Positions 13,347-25,515 are shown, counted from the stretch's first letter. The stretch is 64,000 bases of DNA from Dimorphilus gyrociliatus (GCA_904063045.1 CAJFCJ010000007.1:3045404-3109403); one strand, 5' to 3'. Notes: a model not told the origin generated them from the letters alone. A program made the numbers and translations.

Positions 13347-13895
13347 ATTTTTCTCAACGATAAGTAACGTATCGAATTTCTAAAGTGTGTTATTTTTACG
13401 AAAATTCAACTAAATCTTTTAAGATGTGAGATTAATTTTGGTATCAGTTTATAACAACCAATTAGCAACCAAATCGGTGTAGAATTAATTGAAAATTCTT
13501 TCTGTCTTTCTTCAATTCTGTAAACGTAACATATAGATAAATTACTATTATAGCTTCTTAATAAAGTAAAGGTTGAAGTGTCTGATTAATTTTTTGTGTC
13601 TGAATTTTTGTTGAAGTAGATGAAATGTTGAAAATTTCCTTTTTTATTTTGTTTCTCTTTGATTTAATCTGGCGAATCTATTTAAGTAAATATTGAAGAA
13701 AGGAAGGGAAAGAATAGATCTAATGTTGAAAATTAGTTTATAAGAAAATTCTTCAAATAAAGAAAATTAAAGAAATGAAAGCACATTTTATTATTTTATG
13801 TTGATTGGATGCCGTGTAGGAAGGGCTAAAAAAACAACGATAATGACGATCAGGTGGTCGAAAGAGGAGGATGCTGGGGGGGTTTAATCGGCAAC

Positions 13896-13904
13896 AGATG
13901 GCGC
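13896..13904 (+). promoter_or_regulatory. CTCF-core-like motif AGATGGCGC
   Basis: Reads GCAACAGATGGCGC. The CA at -4/-3 relative to AG agrees with the CTCF consensus CCANNAGRKGGCRS. Lies between GDAP2 and Scratch. Confidence 0.45.
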
Positions 13905-14564
13905 TTACTTTCTGATTTTCCAAAACCAAAAAGACAACATACAAACCGTTTTACGTCTTCTAACAACAGTTGGTCGATAGCGATAGGCTTGTTATGACGT
14001 TTGATACGCAAAGCAAGCCGGCTCGCTTATTTATCCGAATGTCAGAATGCGTAGGTTTAGAGATGCGTATTAATCGCTTTCAAAGTTTTATCGAAGGGAA
14101 TTTTCTCATTGTAAGGGAATAAAATAGCCAATAGAGAGACATGATGAAACAATTAATCATCCTTACTCCTAATGAGACTTTTATAGTGCTTTTTTATATT
14201 TGGAAATATTTGCTCTTAGTTCTTTTTGTTTGCATGTTTTTTTTTAAATCTCATGTTCTTCTTGTTTATTGTATTCATTGAAAAGATATTTGATGAATAC
14301 ATTGAGAAATTCAAAGAGTTTTAGTAAACTATCTGTTACACTTCTAGTTTAATTACAAAGATCTTATACCAACTGAAAGCTGCTATTTTTTTCTCTGTAA
14401 GAGAATATAAGAGAGCTAATTAACAAAATAGCCTGTTAAACTATTCCAAACCTGTTTATTTATTTGTCTATACGTAAGCACCGGCATTCATATACTACAT
14501 ACTTTCAGCACATCTTGACCTTTGCATACACCTGCTACTGTTGGCACCTTGCAAAAACTGTTTA

Positions 14565-16135
14565 CTATTTCTTTTGTCCTTCATAAACTTTCCTCTTTTT
14601 CCGACATGAAGATTCTTCGTGTTTGTACAAATAGCTCTTCAACGCGAAGGCTTTCCCGCAGGTTTTACATATGTATGGTTTAACTTGTGAGTGAGTTTGA
14701 ACATGCGCTCGAAGATTTGATTTGTCAGCAAAAGCTTTCCCACACTTTGGACAGGCGAAGGGTCTCTCTCCCGTGTGAGTCCTGATATGACCTTGCAATA
14801 ACCACGGTCGGCTAAACTTTTTTCCGCAAAAGTGACATTCGCAGCCTGATGGGAGGAAATGAAAAATATGAAGGGGACGTAATGGTATTCAACAGTTGAA
14901 AGGAAAAAGTTAAGTTACCTTGACCATGAGTTCTTACGTGCATACTATAAGCAGGTGTAGATACGTAACTCTTCTCGCAATAGGGACATTGTTTGTAATG
15001 TTTACCATTGCTGATGTTAATATTATTGTTATTGTTGTTAATATGAATGAGTTGATGTCTGGACAAATTCGATTGTGTAGTATAGCATTTACCGCATTCC
15101 GGACAGTTGTAGTTAGAATCTGAAGAAAATAAAAAAACACAAAAGTTATCTTTAGAAGCAGAAAGAAGATAATTCCCACGTTCGACGTGTGCAACGCACG
15201 TGTACATCTCTCATGCAAAAAGTAGTTCGACTATACACAGTTTGCAGCCTGTTAATATTGTTATAGCAGCAACCTTTGGGTATAGCGTTTCAAAATCTGT
15301 TCCGAAAGTAAATTAACGTTTTTCGTTTAAATAGCCTCTTGGATTTCGCACCTTGAGCGACCCCCTGGGTTTGCTTACTTTTAATTAGGACATTTTCAAA
15401 GTAGATCTGATATTTAATAGCTGCTCTTTCTATAACTTAGTGTTATGACTTCAAAGGCATCATTTGAACATGACAAATTATTGACGATCATTTCTATATT
15501 GACCAATATATCCCTCCTCTCTAACTGACTGACTGTCTGACTCTCTCTCCCTTCCCTCTTCACTATATTAATTCTATTTATATTTCGGTATAGAGGGAAA
15601 GTAAAAAAAATACCGAAGAGAAAACATTTTTTTCTTTCTCCTATCTCAATTAATTATCAAATCCTTCAAGTTGTTGCTAAATAGACATAAAAACCGGAAG
15701 TTAAACCTTTCTCAACAATTTTTCAAATATATACGAAATAGTCTCGATAAACAGTTAGCTATGATGTAAAGATCTTGAAAAAGGATCTTTTTACAATTAA
15801 GTATATGCAAACTTTACTTTTCAATATATTATTAAGAAAATAGAAGAAGTGCACTATTAATATCTTTGTTACAGGTTGTTATATAAAAAGAGTTGAAGTA
15901 TCTTCTATTTTACAGTTGAAGAGATAAGAGGGAAAATAACGATTATCAGTTGGAAAACTTGTAAGAATCATCTTCTCAACTTAAGAAAAAAAAACTTACC
16001 GCAAGTTTGAAGGACTTGAAAATCTTCAACATTCTGCCAACTGGGAAGTGGTGGAAAGGAATTATCACTGTGGAATAATACCCTCTTTCTCATCCTTTTA
16101 TAAACTCTATTTGTGAACAAGAAGGCTTTCGGCAT
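14565..16135 (-). CDS. scrt: Scratch-type SNAG/C2H2 zinc-finger repressor
   Basis: Three exons on the minus strand: 16135-16000, 15119-14919, 14845-14565; phases agree; 205 aa. It opens with [18 protein letters not shown], a SNAG-like repression motif (vertebrate Scratch: MPRSFLVKK). Five C2H2 fingers follow: [84 protein letters not shown], and a last C2HC-like finger ending in [17 protein letters not shown] in finger 2 and FALKSYL in finger 5 point to Scratch rather than Snail/Slug, which have YVSLGALKMH and no FALKSYL. Scratch factors bind E-boxes and repress transcription in neural lineages. The SNAG-finger linker is only about 35 aa, against some 170 aa in vertebrates. The intron 15120-15999 (880 bp) shows no gene. 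Confidence 0.92.
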
Positions 16136-16329
16136 CCTTATCTAACTTTTATTACTTCTCTACCATGCAAATATATAGTTATGTATATACTCTTTTCCAA
16201 ATCGTTTGCTTAACTTGTCAATCATTTTTCTGAGCACCGCCTACTATCTTATCTTTCTAGAACGCGCATGCTCAATGAGACGTAAAGGTTTAAAGTGGTG
16301 CGAGAAAATATTGGAAGAAAAGTTGGTTG

Positions 16330-16530
16330 GCTTATAAAAAATGGCGGCAAATCAACCTTCATTCGTTCTAAGCATTAACCAATTACAGATGTTCGAAGGT
16401 GGCGAACGGCCTGGAAGTTTTTCCGTTTGTTCTTTTCTCCTACAAATTTTTTTCAGCCACTTGTTAAACTTTATACACTTTTTCTCTTTTTAAATGAAAA
16501 ACTTCTTTTATTGGAAAAACCTTTACTCCT
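16330..16530 (+). repeat. Degenerate repeat copy A
   Basis: Shares with copy B: ATCAACCTTCAT, TTACAGATGTT, GGT(G/A)(G/-)(C/T)GAACGGCC, TTTTTCAG and a TTTAAATGA segment. Shares with copy C: GCCACTTGTTAAA. Also contains AGGTGGCG at 16397-16404 and ATGGCGGC, the YY1 core, at 16341. Confidence 0.55.
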
Positions 16531-16892
16531 ATCTCAAATACTTCTACTTTTTGTATCTTAACCTTTTCATAGCTAAAAATATAATAGTTTTTTATCATTG
16601 AAAAGTAGCTATATTTCTTAATTTCACACTACTACTGTAAATCTTTCCCACTGAGAGATGAAGGCAGATAGAAGGGAAAACTCACTAGAGCCATCTATTA
16701 TTTTTCTCATACACTAAGGAGGAATTCTTTAAAAGTTAAATATCTCATTTATAATAGTGAAGACCAAGAGGAAAAAGTCAAAGAGAAGAAACTGAACTAT
16801 ATTTTTCAACATATTTGCCATTTCGCGGAATTTCTTTCAACAGAATAGAATGAACTCAGGAAAGAATGAAAGATTAGATTCGATAAGTTCCT

Positions 16893-17070
16893 TGTCTTAT
16901 TTTTAAAATGGTAGTAATCAACCTTCATCCGACCAGCCAGTATTAACAGATTACAGATGTTAAAGGTAGTGAACGGCCAGCAGCTTGTTATCTTTTTCAG
17001 CGAAAATTCTTTCAATAAATACTAAATCTTTTTTTTTAAATGATACGAATGACTATTCCATTAGAAAAAA
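16893..17070 (+). repeat. Degenerate repeat copy B
   Basis: Aligned by eye to copy A at an offset of about 568 bp: AATCAACCTTCATCC, ATTACAGATGTTAAAGGTAG, GAACGGCCAG and TTTTTCAGCGA. Many small substitutions and indels. Confidence 0.55.
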
Positions 17071-17196
17071 AAATGGAATAGAACATTCGAAAAAAGAATA
17101 GAACGTTCAAAACATTCCAAAAATTTTTATTCTAAAGAAATTATTTATTTTACTCTTTTTTTTTCTATATAACCAAAATAGAGAAAAATAATGACA

Positions 17197-17275
17197 AGAA
17201 GATGATGAAGAAGAAGAAGACGAGAAAACAGAACAAGAAGAAGAGAAAGAAAGGGAGGAGGAGAACAGAAGAATT
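17197..17275 (+). repeat. Purine-rich (GAA/AAG) tract
   Basis: About 80 bp almost entirely A and G on the plus strand, with runs of AAGAAGAAG and AAAGGGAGGAGGAG. A homopurine-homopyrimidine tract of imperfect repeat units. Confidence 0.7.
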
Positions 17276-17449
17276 ACCTTCTTAAAATTGATAAAAACGA
17301 ATTGTTACAACCACAAATTTATAATCAAAAACATTAAAAAACTTTGAAAATTGGATAAATGTGTAAGAAAAAAAAAGTACAATAAAGTATAAAAAAGATA
17401 TAGATACTTTACAATTGATCATACAGACATAATAGACGAATAGGCCTAA

Positions 17450-17590
17450 AAATGTCTTGTTGTAAACAATTATAGATGTTCAAAGGGGATAAGGGGCAAT
17501 GGAATTTATACATATTATTTATTTGTTTCATGGAACTCTTTCTGCCACTTGTTAAAGTCTTTTTAGGCTATTGAATGTTTTAACAGAACA
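17450..17590 (+). repeat. Degenerate repeat copy C
   Basis: About 519 bp beyond copy B. Retains TTATAGATGTTCAAAGG, TTCTGCCACTTGTTAAAG and the intervening TTTCATGGAA-like stretch; the 5' third is lost or unrecognisable. Confidence 0.45.
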
Positions 17591-17721
17591 GAATCGTTAG
17601 AGCTTTTAACAACCTTGTTAGAAAATACCATTAAATATCTATTTATTTACAAAATACAATTATTTGTGGTCAATTCGTTCTTTCTTTACTATATTTTCAT
17701 TATCCTAAAATATTGAATAAA

Positions 17722-17729
17722 CGCCATCT
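17722..17729 (-). promoter_or_regulatory. CTCF-core-like motif AGATGGCG
   Basis: Minus strand reads ACACTAGATGGCGT, a close match to CCACTAGRTGGCGC. It lies 73 bp past the stop of the CUB-like gene. Confidence 0.45.
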
Positions 17730-17801
17730 AGTGTTGATACTTAAAAAAAGAGAAAAATATCTTTCTTAACTTGTAACTTTTTTTTTTACTGCTCAGCTCC
17801 T

Positions 17802-20466
17802 TTATTTAACTCTTAACAGTTGTTTTCTTTTAGTATATGAAGGATCAAGGCAAGGTCTTAGGCACTTGGCCCATTTTATAAGAATGATTGCAATTATGAA
17901 TAGAATAGCAATAAATCCAATAATATAGACAGATATAGGACCAAGATCAATAGGTGGCGCTGCAGATGATTTAGTAGAATAGCGAAGGCGGATATTGCGG
18001 GAGGCGAAAGTATGACTATTGTAGCAAAAATGTAGTTGTAGTCGGTCCGTTTTTGAAATATATGTTCTCCTCTGTTTGCCAGTCATAAATGTTGTAGAAT
18101 GAGTTGTAATACCTTTAATTGTCTTTCCCTCCTCCACCATTAGCAGAAATTCGCATCTGTGAGAATGTTTTTTATGTTATTTCTTAAGGGAAACATTTTA
18201 TATATAAATATATATATATATATATATACAGTATACTGTATATATAAGTTTTACTGTTTCTATTATTCTTTCCCTCCATCTATCCCCTCTTTTTATTCAG
18301 CTTTAACCTTAAAAAGTGACATAAGAGACATATAAAAGTATAAGACAAAAAATCAACATTTCTCAGTTTCTTTCAATAAAATAAATATCCTAAATAAACG
18401 TAATAATGCATAAATAATTGTTTATATTTATCTATCTATAGATTGTATCGGTGTTATAAATATAATAATTTATTTCGTTGTCAAGGTTATTTATTGAGTA
18501 GAGGAATTAATATATTGAAAAGGAAAAAGTCTCTAAATTCTTTTTAATAGTTAATAAATATAAATGTAATTTATATAAACAGCAAAACAGCAAAACAGCA
18601 AAAATACTTTTATCATGAATTAATAAATGCTAGTTTTTTTTGTCTTCTAAAATGGATAGATTCTTTTTCTCTTATCAAAATTCTTGATTACTATTTCTCC
18701 TTTTTAAAAAGTGTCAATATTTATATAACAATAATTTTCTATTACAAAATTTAGAGATATATGAAATTCCTAAAATATTTTTTTTTTGTTTAAATTTTGT
18801 TTTTTTATTAAAACAAAATCCAATTTTAATAATTAAAAAAAACTTACTCGTTGTTGACTTGTGAGCAATTTGTTGGAGTAAAGGAATTAACCGTTTTTGT
18901 ATTGCAAGTTCGTAGGTTTAATTTACGGAATTCTAATTCCAAATAGCAGTATGGTGAACACTTCGCATGAAGATGAATTGAACAAAAAGAGGCATTTTTT
19001 GGTGGGTTGTCCGTTAATTGAATGAAACATTTATCTTCTTCTGTTACAATTGTTTCCGTGGGGATGTTGGAACATTTCTTTTGACATTCTATATAAATAT
19101 AATAAGTAATATTTATTTTAAATTTACTTACTAATTTGCATAATAATCAAAATAATTAATAAATAAAACTAATATTAACAGTCTAAACCGTATTAGTGTA
19201 CAAGAGCTACTTAAATTGAAATAGACGTTCTTTCTATTGGATACTAATTTATTATGAGCTTCAATTACACTTTCGTCCTCAAGGTCGATAGCGTCTATAA
19301 AAATTCCGTCTATTCCCAGTTTAATCACAATGACGGAAAGCTAAGAAGCTGATTTCCTAAATATTCTATAATTATTTCCTCTTGGTGAACAAATGCATAA
19401 GCATTCTTCAATATCTCTATCTCAATTAAATGTGAACAATTTTTAATATCACTCCTAATAGTATAATCTATCAAATTGTTACGTAAAGTCTTATTGACTT
19501 TTTTTATAGAGTTTATATACAATCCATCAAAATGATAGTATTCAATAGTTTCTTTACGTTAAATAAACGATAGATAATTTGTTATCTCAATCTTAACATA
19601 CTCAAATAGAAATCATTTTCATTTTAACTGCATTTAGAAACCAAAATAAACAAATTATCTAAATGATACAAACAGTTAGAAATTAGTAAATTCTTCTATT
19701 TGAAAGGGTTGAAGGAAGAAAAAAAAATCTCATTGCCTTTTATCAATTTTACAAGAATCTGTCTAAGGATTTAACGGATAAATTCAATTCTCTCTTTATC
19801 TCTCTCTCTCTCTCCCTCCGTTTTCTCTTTCGCTTTATTCTTTCTTCACATTTTCTTTTCTTATAATTATCATATTTTTCCTCCTTTTTAATCAGGGTAA
19901 CGACTGGAAAAAATTGAGATATTTCTCTTTTAAGAGAAGAGAAAGAAGGTGAATATTAAATACAAATGAAGAGAAAAAGGCTTTTTGTGAAGGAAGAGAA
20001 AAGTATTTGTATTTTTTTTTCGATTCGAACTAGATAAAGCATATAATTATAAACGATCGAGGCGTACTGCATAAATCATTCACAAAGCTGGAAGGCGTCT
20101 TGGGGATTTTAGCAGTAGACTAGCCAGAGAGAATGGAGCAACGAATTGGACGCATCCAACTCGTTTATCTGACTTTTCTTTATTTTATTGCTTTTTCTCT
20201 CCAATTGACTATTGACTTTATAGTTGTTTTATTTATTTTTCAGTTAGACTGAACTTGTGTAAAAATTAAAAAGGAAAGGAGAAAAGATAGAACGAAGAGA
20301 AACATATACAACTTTACGAGAAAGGAAAGATGACTGAGAAGAAAGGAGAGAAGACAAATTAAAAAAAAAATTAATATTTCATTATAGCATCTATAAAATA
20401 GCTATTAACTCACTTACCGTATGATGTAGCTAAATGCAACGTAATGATGAAGATGTAAGTTTTCAT
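17802..20466 (-). CDS. Single-pass type I membrane protein with CUB-like ectodomain (orphan)
   Basis: Exons 20466-20418, 19088-18848 and 18156-17802, all in phase; 214 aa. MKTYIFIITLHLATY is a signal peptide. The ectodomain is Cys-rich; its middle has the CUB pattern FCSIHLHAKCSPYCYLELEF with a paired Cys region, and ends DRLQLHFCYNS...NIRLRYS, as CUB domains close. A hydrophobic helix (about 171-193, ISVYIIGFIAILFIIAIILI) precedes a short basic tail. I cannot name a family member, so function is unknown; cell-surface adhesion or sensing is inference. The first intron (1.3 kb) carries a split-frame ORF. Start supported by the signal peptide and a consensus donor. The other CUB proteins in this window have an added SUEL domain. 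Confidence 0.7.
17952..17960 (+). promoter_or_regulatory. CTCF-core-like motif AGGTGGCGC (in coding exon)
   Basis: Plus strand TCAATAGGTGGCGC inside the last exon of the CUB-like gene, identical over 12 bases (CAATAGGTGGCGC core) to the site at 20632. May be coincidental because it is coding. Confidence 0.3.
18221..18246. repeat. 26 bp perfect palindrome around ACAGTATACTGT
   Basis: Perfect inverted repeat centred on GTATAC in a TA-rich intron, able to form a cruciform or hairpin. A 16 bp version recurs at 36201-36216. Confidence 0.7.
18580..18603 (+). repeat. Three tandem AGCAAAAC units
   Basis: Short tandem repeat of an 8 bp unit in the last intron of the CUB-like gene. Confidence 0.7.
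19131..19558 (-). pseudogene. Split-frame ORF, possible decayed coding sequence in an intron
   Basis: Two minus-strand frames abut. The first runs from about 19558 to 19325 (HFDGLYINSIKKVNKTL ... LGNQLLSFPSL) and the second, shifted by one base, from about 19340 to 19131 (VIVIKLGIDGIFIDAIDLED...). Both read like protein rather than noise. HFDGLYI and GIDGIFIDAIDLED recall the FDG...D patterns of GH18-like barrels, but that is weak. There is no ATG-led intact frame and no clear splice pair. It may be a dead gene, a nested exon set or chance. Confidence 0.3.
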
Positions 20467-20631
20467 TTTGCTGCTTACTTTGCAGTTTATTCCCTAGCGT
20501 GAATAGATGTCCAAACAAAAAGCCTGCAAAAATCAGGCCTAAGTCGTGAACAAACTCTTATTTGCTCAAACGTGCCGGTTTCATATGTGAACAGTTTGTA
20601 TAAATATTACCCTTAGAATAGGCTCTACAAT

Positions 20632-20640
20632 AGGTGGCGC
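20632..20640 (+). promoter_or_regulatory. CTCF-core-like motif AGGTGGCGC
   Basis: Reads ACAATAGGTGGCGC, 166 bp upstream of the CUB-like gene's ATG. The CA at -4/-3 agrees with the CTCF consensus. Confidence 0.5.
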
Positions 20641-21794
20641 TTAAAGAATAAATATATATTTTAAATCTTACTGATTTTCCTTTTCTTTCGTCATACTTTT
20701 TAATTAATTTTCATATTTACAAAAGTGTCCATATTAATAAATTTCAATATAAACTGGTTAACTATTAGTTATACGAGTTTGTTAAAAACTTGATAACAAG
20801 TTTTACAGTAGAATGTTCTATACTGTAACGTTATACAGTAGATCATTTATATAAAAATAAAAGTATCTACAGAATTGCTTTAAAGATGGAAAAGAAAAAT
20901 ATTCCAAATATTGAAGGCCTATTTAACGTTTGAAAATATATCATTAGAAAATATTTCTAATGCATTAGCGGCAGGTGTGGTAACGTTTTAAAACAAGTAC
21001 AAAAGAGATGCTTAGCTTATGTTTTCTATGACCTCAATATAATAAAAAGAGTACTTATAAAGTTTATTTTTCATGTAATATTGCCACTTTGAGCCTTTTG
21101 TTTTAAAGACTCTATTATTACATTATAAACAAATAAGAAACGTTATTTGTAAAATATAGATATTTATGGCTGTAATTCTCTTCAAACTGATTATATATTT
21201 AATAAACATAGCTAACAAAAAACCCCCAAAAAGGGAATACGTATCGAAGCAGAAATAGGATACTCTTGGGTTATCTTTTTCCTTAAGGATTCTATAAAAT
21301 CCCCAACCTTAATTAGTAAAGTATAGCGAAAGAGAAGGATAAATATGTAAAAGTTTCGGGTAAATACCTAATCCTCATGCTAAGCATCATTTAATTGTAT
21401 TATTAAATTTTTAAATGCCTATCTGTCAGTGTAAATGGTATAAATTTCAAAACTATTCGTCCTATTTTAAGGTCGTACCGCAACAACAATCAATAAAAGA
21501 AGCTTTTTTTTTAATTGATTCCAAATACTTGATGATCCTTAAGAAATTCAATTTAGGCCTATTAAAAATTTATTTATAGAGTTATCGGACAAGACTAAGG
21601 TAAGCTTGATATCGATTAAATTACAAATTGAAGTGAAAACAGAAGAAATCTACCTTGATATTAACCAATTTTTTTTCTTTTAGCTAACAGGAGAAGGCAG
21701 ATATTTCCTAATTATGCATTTTCTTTTCTGTTTTCCTTCTTTTTTAAATGCTGCATGGTTGTCATTGAATGATATTTTTCTTATTAAAAACAAT

Positions 21795-21801
21795 GAGAGA
21801 A

Positions 21802-21852
<51 letters not shown>

Positions 21853-21860
21853 AAGAGAAA
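21795..21860. repeat. (GA)n microsatellite
   Basis: About 65 bp of GA repeats interrupted by AAAG units. Confidence 0.9.
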
Positions 21861-23202
21861 CACGAAATAAAACAATATAATTAGAATCTTATTCAAGAAT
21901 ATTTTAATAATAAATAACTCATATGTCGTTATTAATACTAACCGGATATCATCTCTCCTCTCCTTCTCCTTCTCTCTCTTCTCTTTCTCGTCCCTTTTAC
22001 TTTCTCTACAATTTCAATCTTAAATAAAATATATTGTTTCTATGGGGAAACTGATAGCAAATCTGCACTTTAGCAGTCATACTAAATGAAAAGGAATATA
22101 TGTTTATTTAGTAAATATTATATAACTCTTTTGACATACGTAAATGCCCACTTTTCCTTTCCTTTTTCCTTCCCTTTCTCTAAGCTCCCTCTATTTACTT
22201 TTATAGGCCTATAGAGGATATAGTTTATTCTCCGTCGTTTTATTTTACGATCTGTTATTATAAATAGCAAATTACATCCATATATGGATATTATACAATT
22301 AACAAATCTTTTTCAACTTTCCTCTTCTCTTTTCTATAAATGACTGTCTACTTTGAAAACTGGTATAAAGATGAATAAAGTTGTTTATTTAATATTATTT
22401 CTCATTTTATAAATAGGATAAATAAGGAGGGAATGAAGGGAAATATATAAAATAAATAAAGTACTAATTTAACTAAACTAAACTAATAAAGCCTATACTA
22501 TTAAATAAAGAAAGAAAGGTCTCAAAACATCTGTGATACTAAAAGAGTGTTGAGAAAAGAGGTTAAATGAAAAACAATAACGAACTATACTTGAAAATAT
22601 ATTTTAATAAAAATTTTATTGAAACTGCAAACAAGACAAAAAAAGAAGATTAAAATGAAAGACAACTTTGAAAGATAATATTTTGTGTTCTTGTTGTTTT
22701 TTTTTTTTTAAAAAAAAAACTATTTATTTTCATAACTAAATCAACCAATCAATTATTCCATCTGTTCATTTTTTTAACACCTGCATAAAGTGGTATATAA
22801 TATAAAAAAGATAACTAATAATAAGAATAATAAAACACAATATTAAAAAGAATAGTTAAAAACATAAATTGAACTTTAAAAAACTTAGGCCTATTCAATC
22901 CATCAATTCATTGCTTTACCGATAAAAATCTTAACTATCGTCAATTAAACGAAAAAGGTTATTGTTACTCTGCTCTATTACATCATTAAGAGAGTAACAT
23001 TTCGTATGAGAGAAGAGAGATTTCTATTCTTACTTTTTGTTATTAAAAGATTATGTAACACCGCCCTTGAAAATTATTCAAATACGTAAGAATTATAGAA
23101 TTAATTGTCTGAATGGGATTACTTGACATTAAAGGTGCCATTACGCTTATGTAATACTTTATTTATTGAAAGATGGCATAGGGTTTCATTGCGAAAATAT
23201 AT

Positions 23203-23210
23203 CGCCATCT
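23203..23210 (-). promoter_or_regulatory. CTCF-core-like motif CCAATAGATGGCGA
   Basis: Minus strand reads CCAATAGATGGCGA: full CCA at -5 to -3 plus AGATGGCG. The best flank match in the window, in the middle of the gene-free region. Confidence 0.5.
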
Positions 23211-24937
23211 ATTGGACAATAGAATAATAAAGCTATAATACAAAGTGCTGCTCCCTTTTTCAGTTTATCAGTTTGTTGTTTGATTGTTTGTTTATATTCT
23301 TATCAAACAAAGGCAGAAATTCAAACAATCTATATAAAAAAGATTGATAGCGTCTTTGTTGATTAATGTTTAAAATGGGTTTAAGAATGAACTTGTATAG
23401 TTTATAAAAGATTTCTTCGAAAGATAAAGTACCTGCTATTCGAATCGACCAAAAGATTAGTCTATTATAGATACTAAAAGGTCAGAAAATTGAATGCCAG
23501 CCAACAAAGGATGCGCACAGTGAGGCAGAAAAGAGAAAGAGAGAGGTGAGAGGCGTAAGGAGTTAGGGAAGAGGTCAAAAGGAAAAGCTGTATTGGCTGT
23601 TAGAATTATGTACCAGTATTGATGGGAAGTTGTAACAGGAAAGAGGGCGGAGAGTAAATAAAGGGGAAGCTAAGCAAGTGTCAGCTAACAAATCAACTCT
23701 CTCTCTTAAGTAATATATACAGCTTAACAAGCTATTCTATTGATATTTTTATGAATTTTTTATAAACTGTTTAAATAGGTCAAATGATATTTCCTTTATT
23801 TGTTGTTATTCGAACCAAAGAACAATAGTTAGGGATAAAAGAAAGAAAAAGAGCACGTGTTGCACACGAAATCAATCAATTTCCTGTTAGATATATGCTG
23901 GCATCTAAATATTTATATGAAAAAGCGTCTAACAGCTGTTTATTTAACAAATATGATACAAAGGAGAGAACTATGGTTATATATTTCCAATGATAAATTA
24001 ACATTCATAATTATTCATGATATGTAAATTAGGGCTATACGTTGCACCCTGGCAAGTGCGTTTCTTTCTACATCTTTTCAAAAGTGCGTGCATGTCTTTT
24101 TTCGAACACGTGCAAAATTATCGATTTATACGCTTTTCTATTAGCTTCGATAATCGGGAAAACTTGTAGATCGTAATTGAATGCTTGATTTATAGTAATC
24201 TTAGATTTACGAATCAGATAATCGCATAGTAATATTGGGTAGAATCGATAAAATCAGTAGGAGAAAGCAAAGAACTTTTAGATAAAATTTCAATTATTGA
24301 TAATAGATATTTACCTAAAACTAGGGAAATGGTCAAATTTAGGTCATTTAATTACAATTATAGCATTAAATTAATTGAAAATGAAACTAATGATATAGAT
24401 AATAGTAGTAGTATTTCCGAATTGAGAGAATTATATTGCTTTTTTTCTCAGCTACTGCATTAATTACGGAAGTCGAATGACAAGGCTAGCAAGTTTTATA
24501 CAACTACCCTGTTAAAAACGTTATTGCAAGGGTCAAAAGGTCACGAATCAGCAAAGTATGTCTTGTTAGAATTCCACACCAGCCCTCCCGTACCCGATCA
24601 CAAAACCCAGAAGAAATGAAGAAATATAAAGGAAACTATTAATTTACATAATTGACGTAAAGTTGTTTAAGAATAAAATACTATATTTATAGAAAAGATG
24701 ATTAATAGACATTAATCATTACATATGTTTATTATTGAGAAAATTTACAATATCGTTCCTCTCTCAAAAGGAGGGTGAATGAAGGAATAAAAATTAGACA
24801 GTGTATAGCAACTTATTGACGTTATGTGGGGAAAATTATCGATAGAAGTATACATTTCGGGTATAGTTATAGATTTTTAAAGCGAAATAAAAGATTACTA
24901 AACAATAAATCTTTTCATCCGTTTAAAATATCCCCCC

Positions 24938-24957
24938 CTCTCTCTCTCTCTCTCTCT
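24938..24957. repeat. (TC)n microsatellite
   Basis: Ten TC units preceded by a C7 run. Confidence 0.85.
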
Positions 24958-25491
24958 TTTTTGCAAACCATCTATAATCCTTAAAGAGATACTCTTGTTT
25001 ATTATAAAACAACTTCTCCATCTTCTTTCTCTTTTTTTTCTAGCAGAAAGGAAAGATGGAAAGAAATGGCAGATTGATAGAATGCGACAGAAATCTAGTT
25101 AATTAGATATAGAGCATGAATCATTAGATGATGATTAAACGTCGGATAGTAACATACTTAGTATAAATATTATAGAAATAGAAGATGTACATATACTCAT
25201 ATAAAGTAATTAATATAAAATATACACAAGAAGCATAAAACAGAAACACTGTACAAAACAACAAAGTAATAGAAAGATCAATGTAATTGATGAGTCACTT
25301 AATCACTTGGAAAATTAGCCTTAATCTTATATTTTATATACATTTATATCGGTAAACAATCATTGAAAAGCTAAAAAAAAATAAGTCTAAAGGCTTTGAT
25401 GTTAATGTCCTCTCTTAGATTATAGAGTATATGTATATATACATGTACATACATATTTACATACTGTTTATATTTTACATTGTATATACTG

Positions 25492-25515
25492 TATATATAT
25501 ATATATATATATATC
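25492..25515. repeat. (TA)n microsatellite
   Basis: Alternating TA, preceded by TATACTGTATA. Confidence 0.85.

Larger units (their letters stand above)
13024..14564. other. Intergenic region GDAP2-Scratch
   Basis: No credible gene. Contains a possible GDAP2 poly(A) signal (13204-13209), a TC microsatellite and a plus-strand CTCF-core-like site. The stretch 13860-14070 is less AT-rich than its surroundings and holds no ORF of note. Confidence 0.6.
16136..17801. other. Upstream region of Scratch with degenerate repeats
   Basis: No gene seen. Holds three diverged copies of a ~150 bp element, a purine-rich tract and a minus-strand AGATGGCG. An open frame at 16806-17015 lies inside repeat copy B and looks incidental. 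Confidence 0.6.

Noticed and set aside
16341..16348. ATGGCGGC as a start codon of a short gene
   Set aside because: The frame closes quickly. The motif matches a YY1 core and lies in a degenerate repeat.
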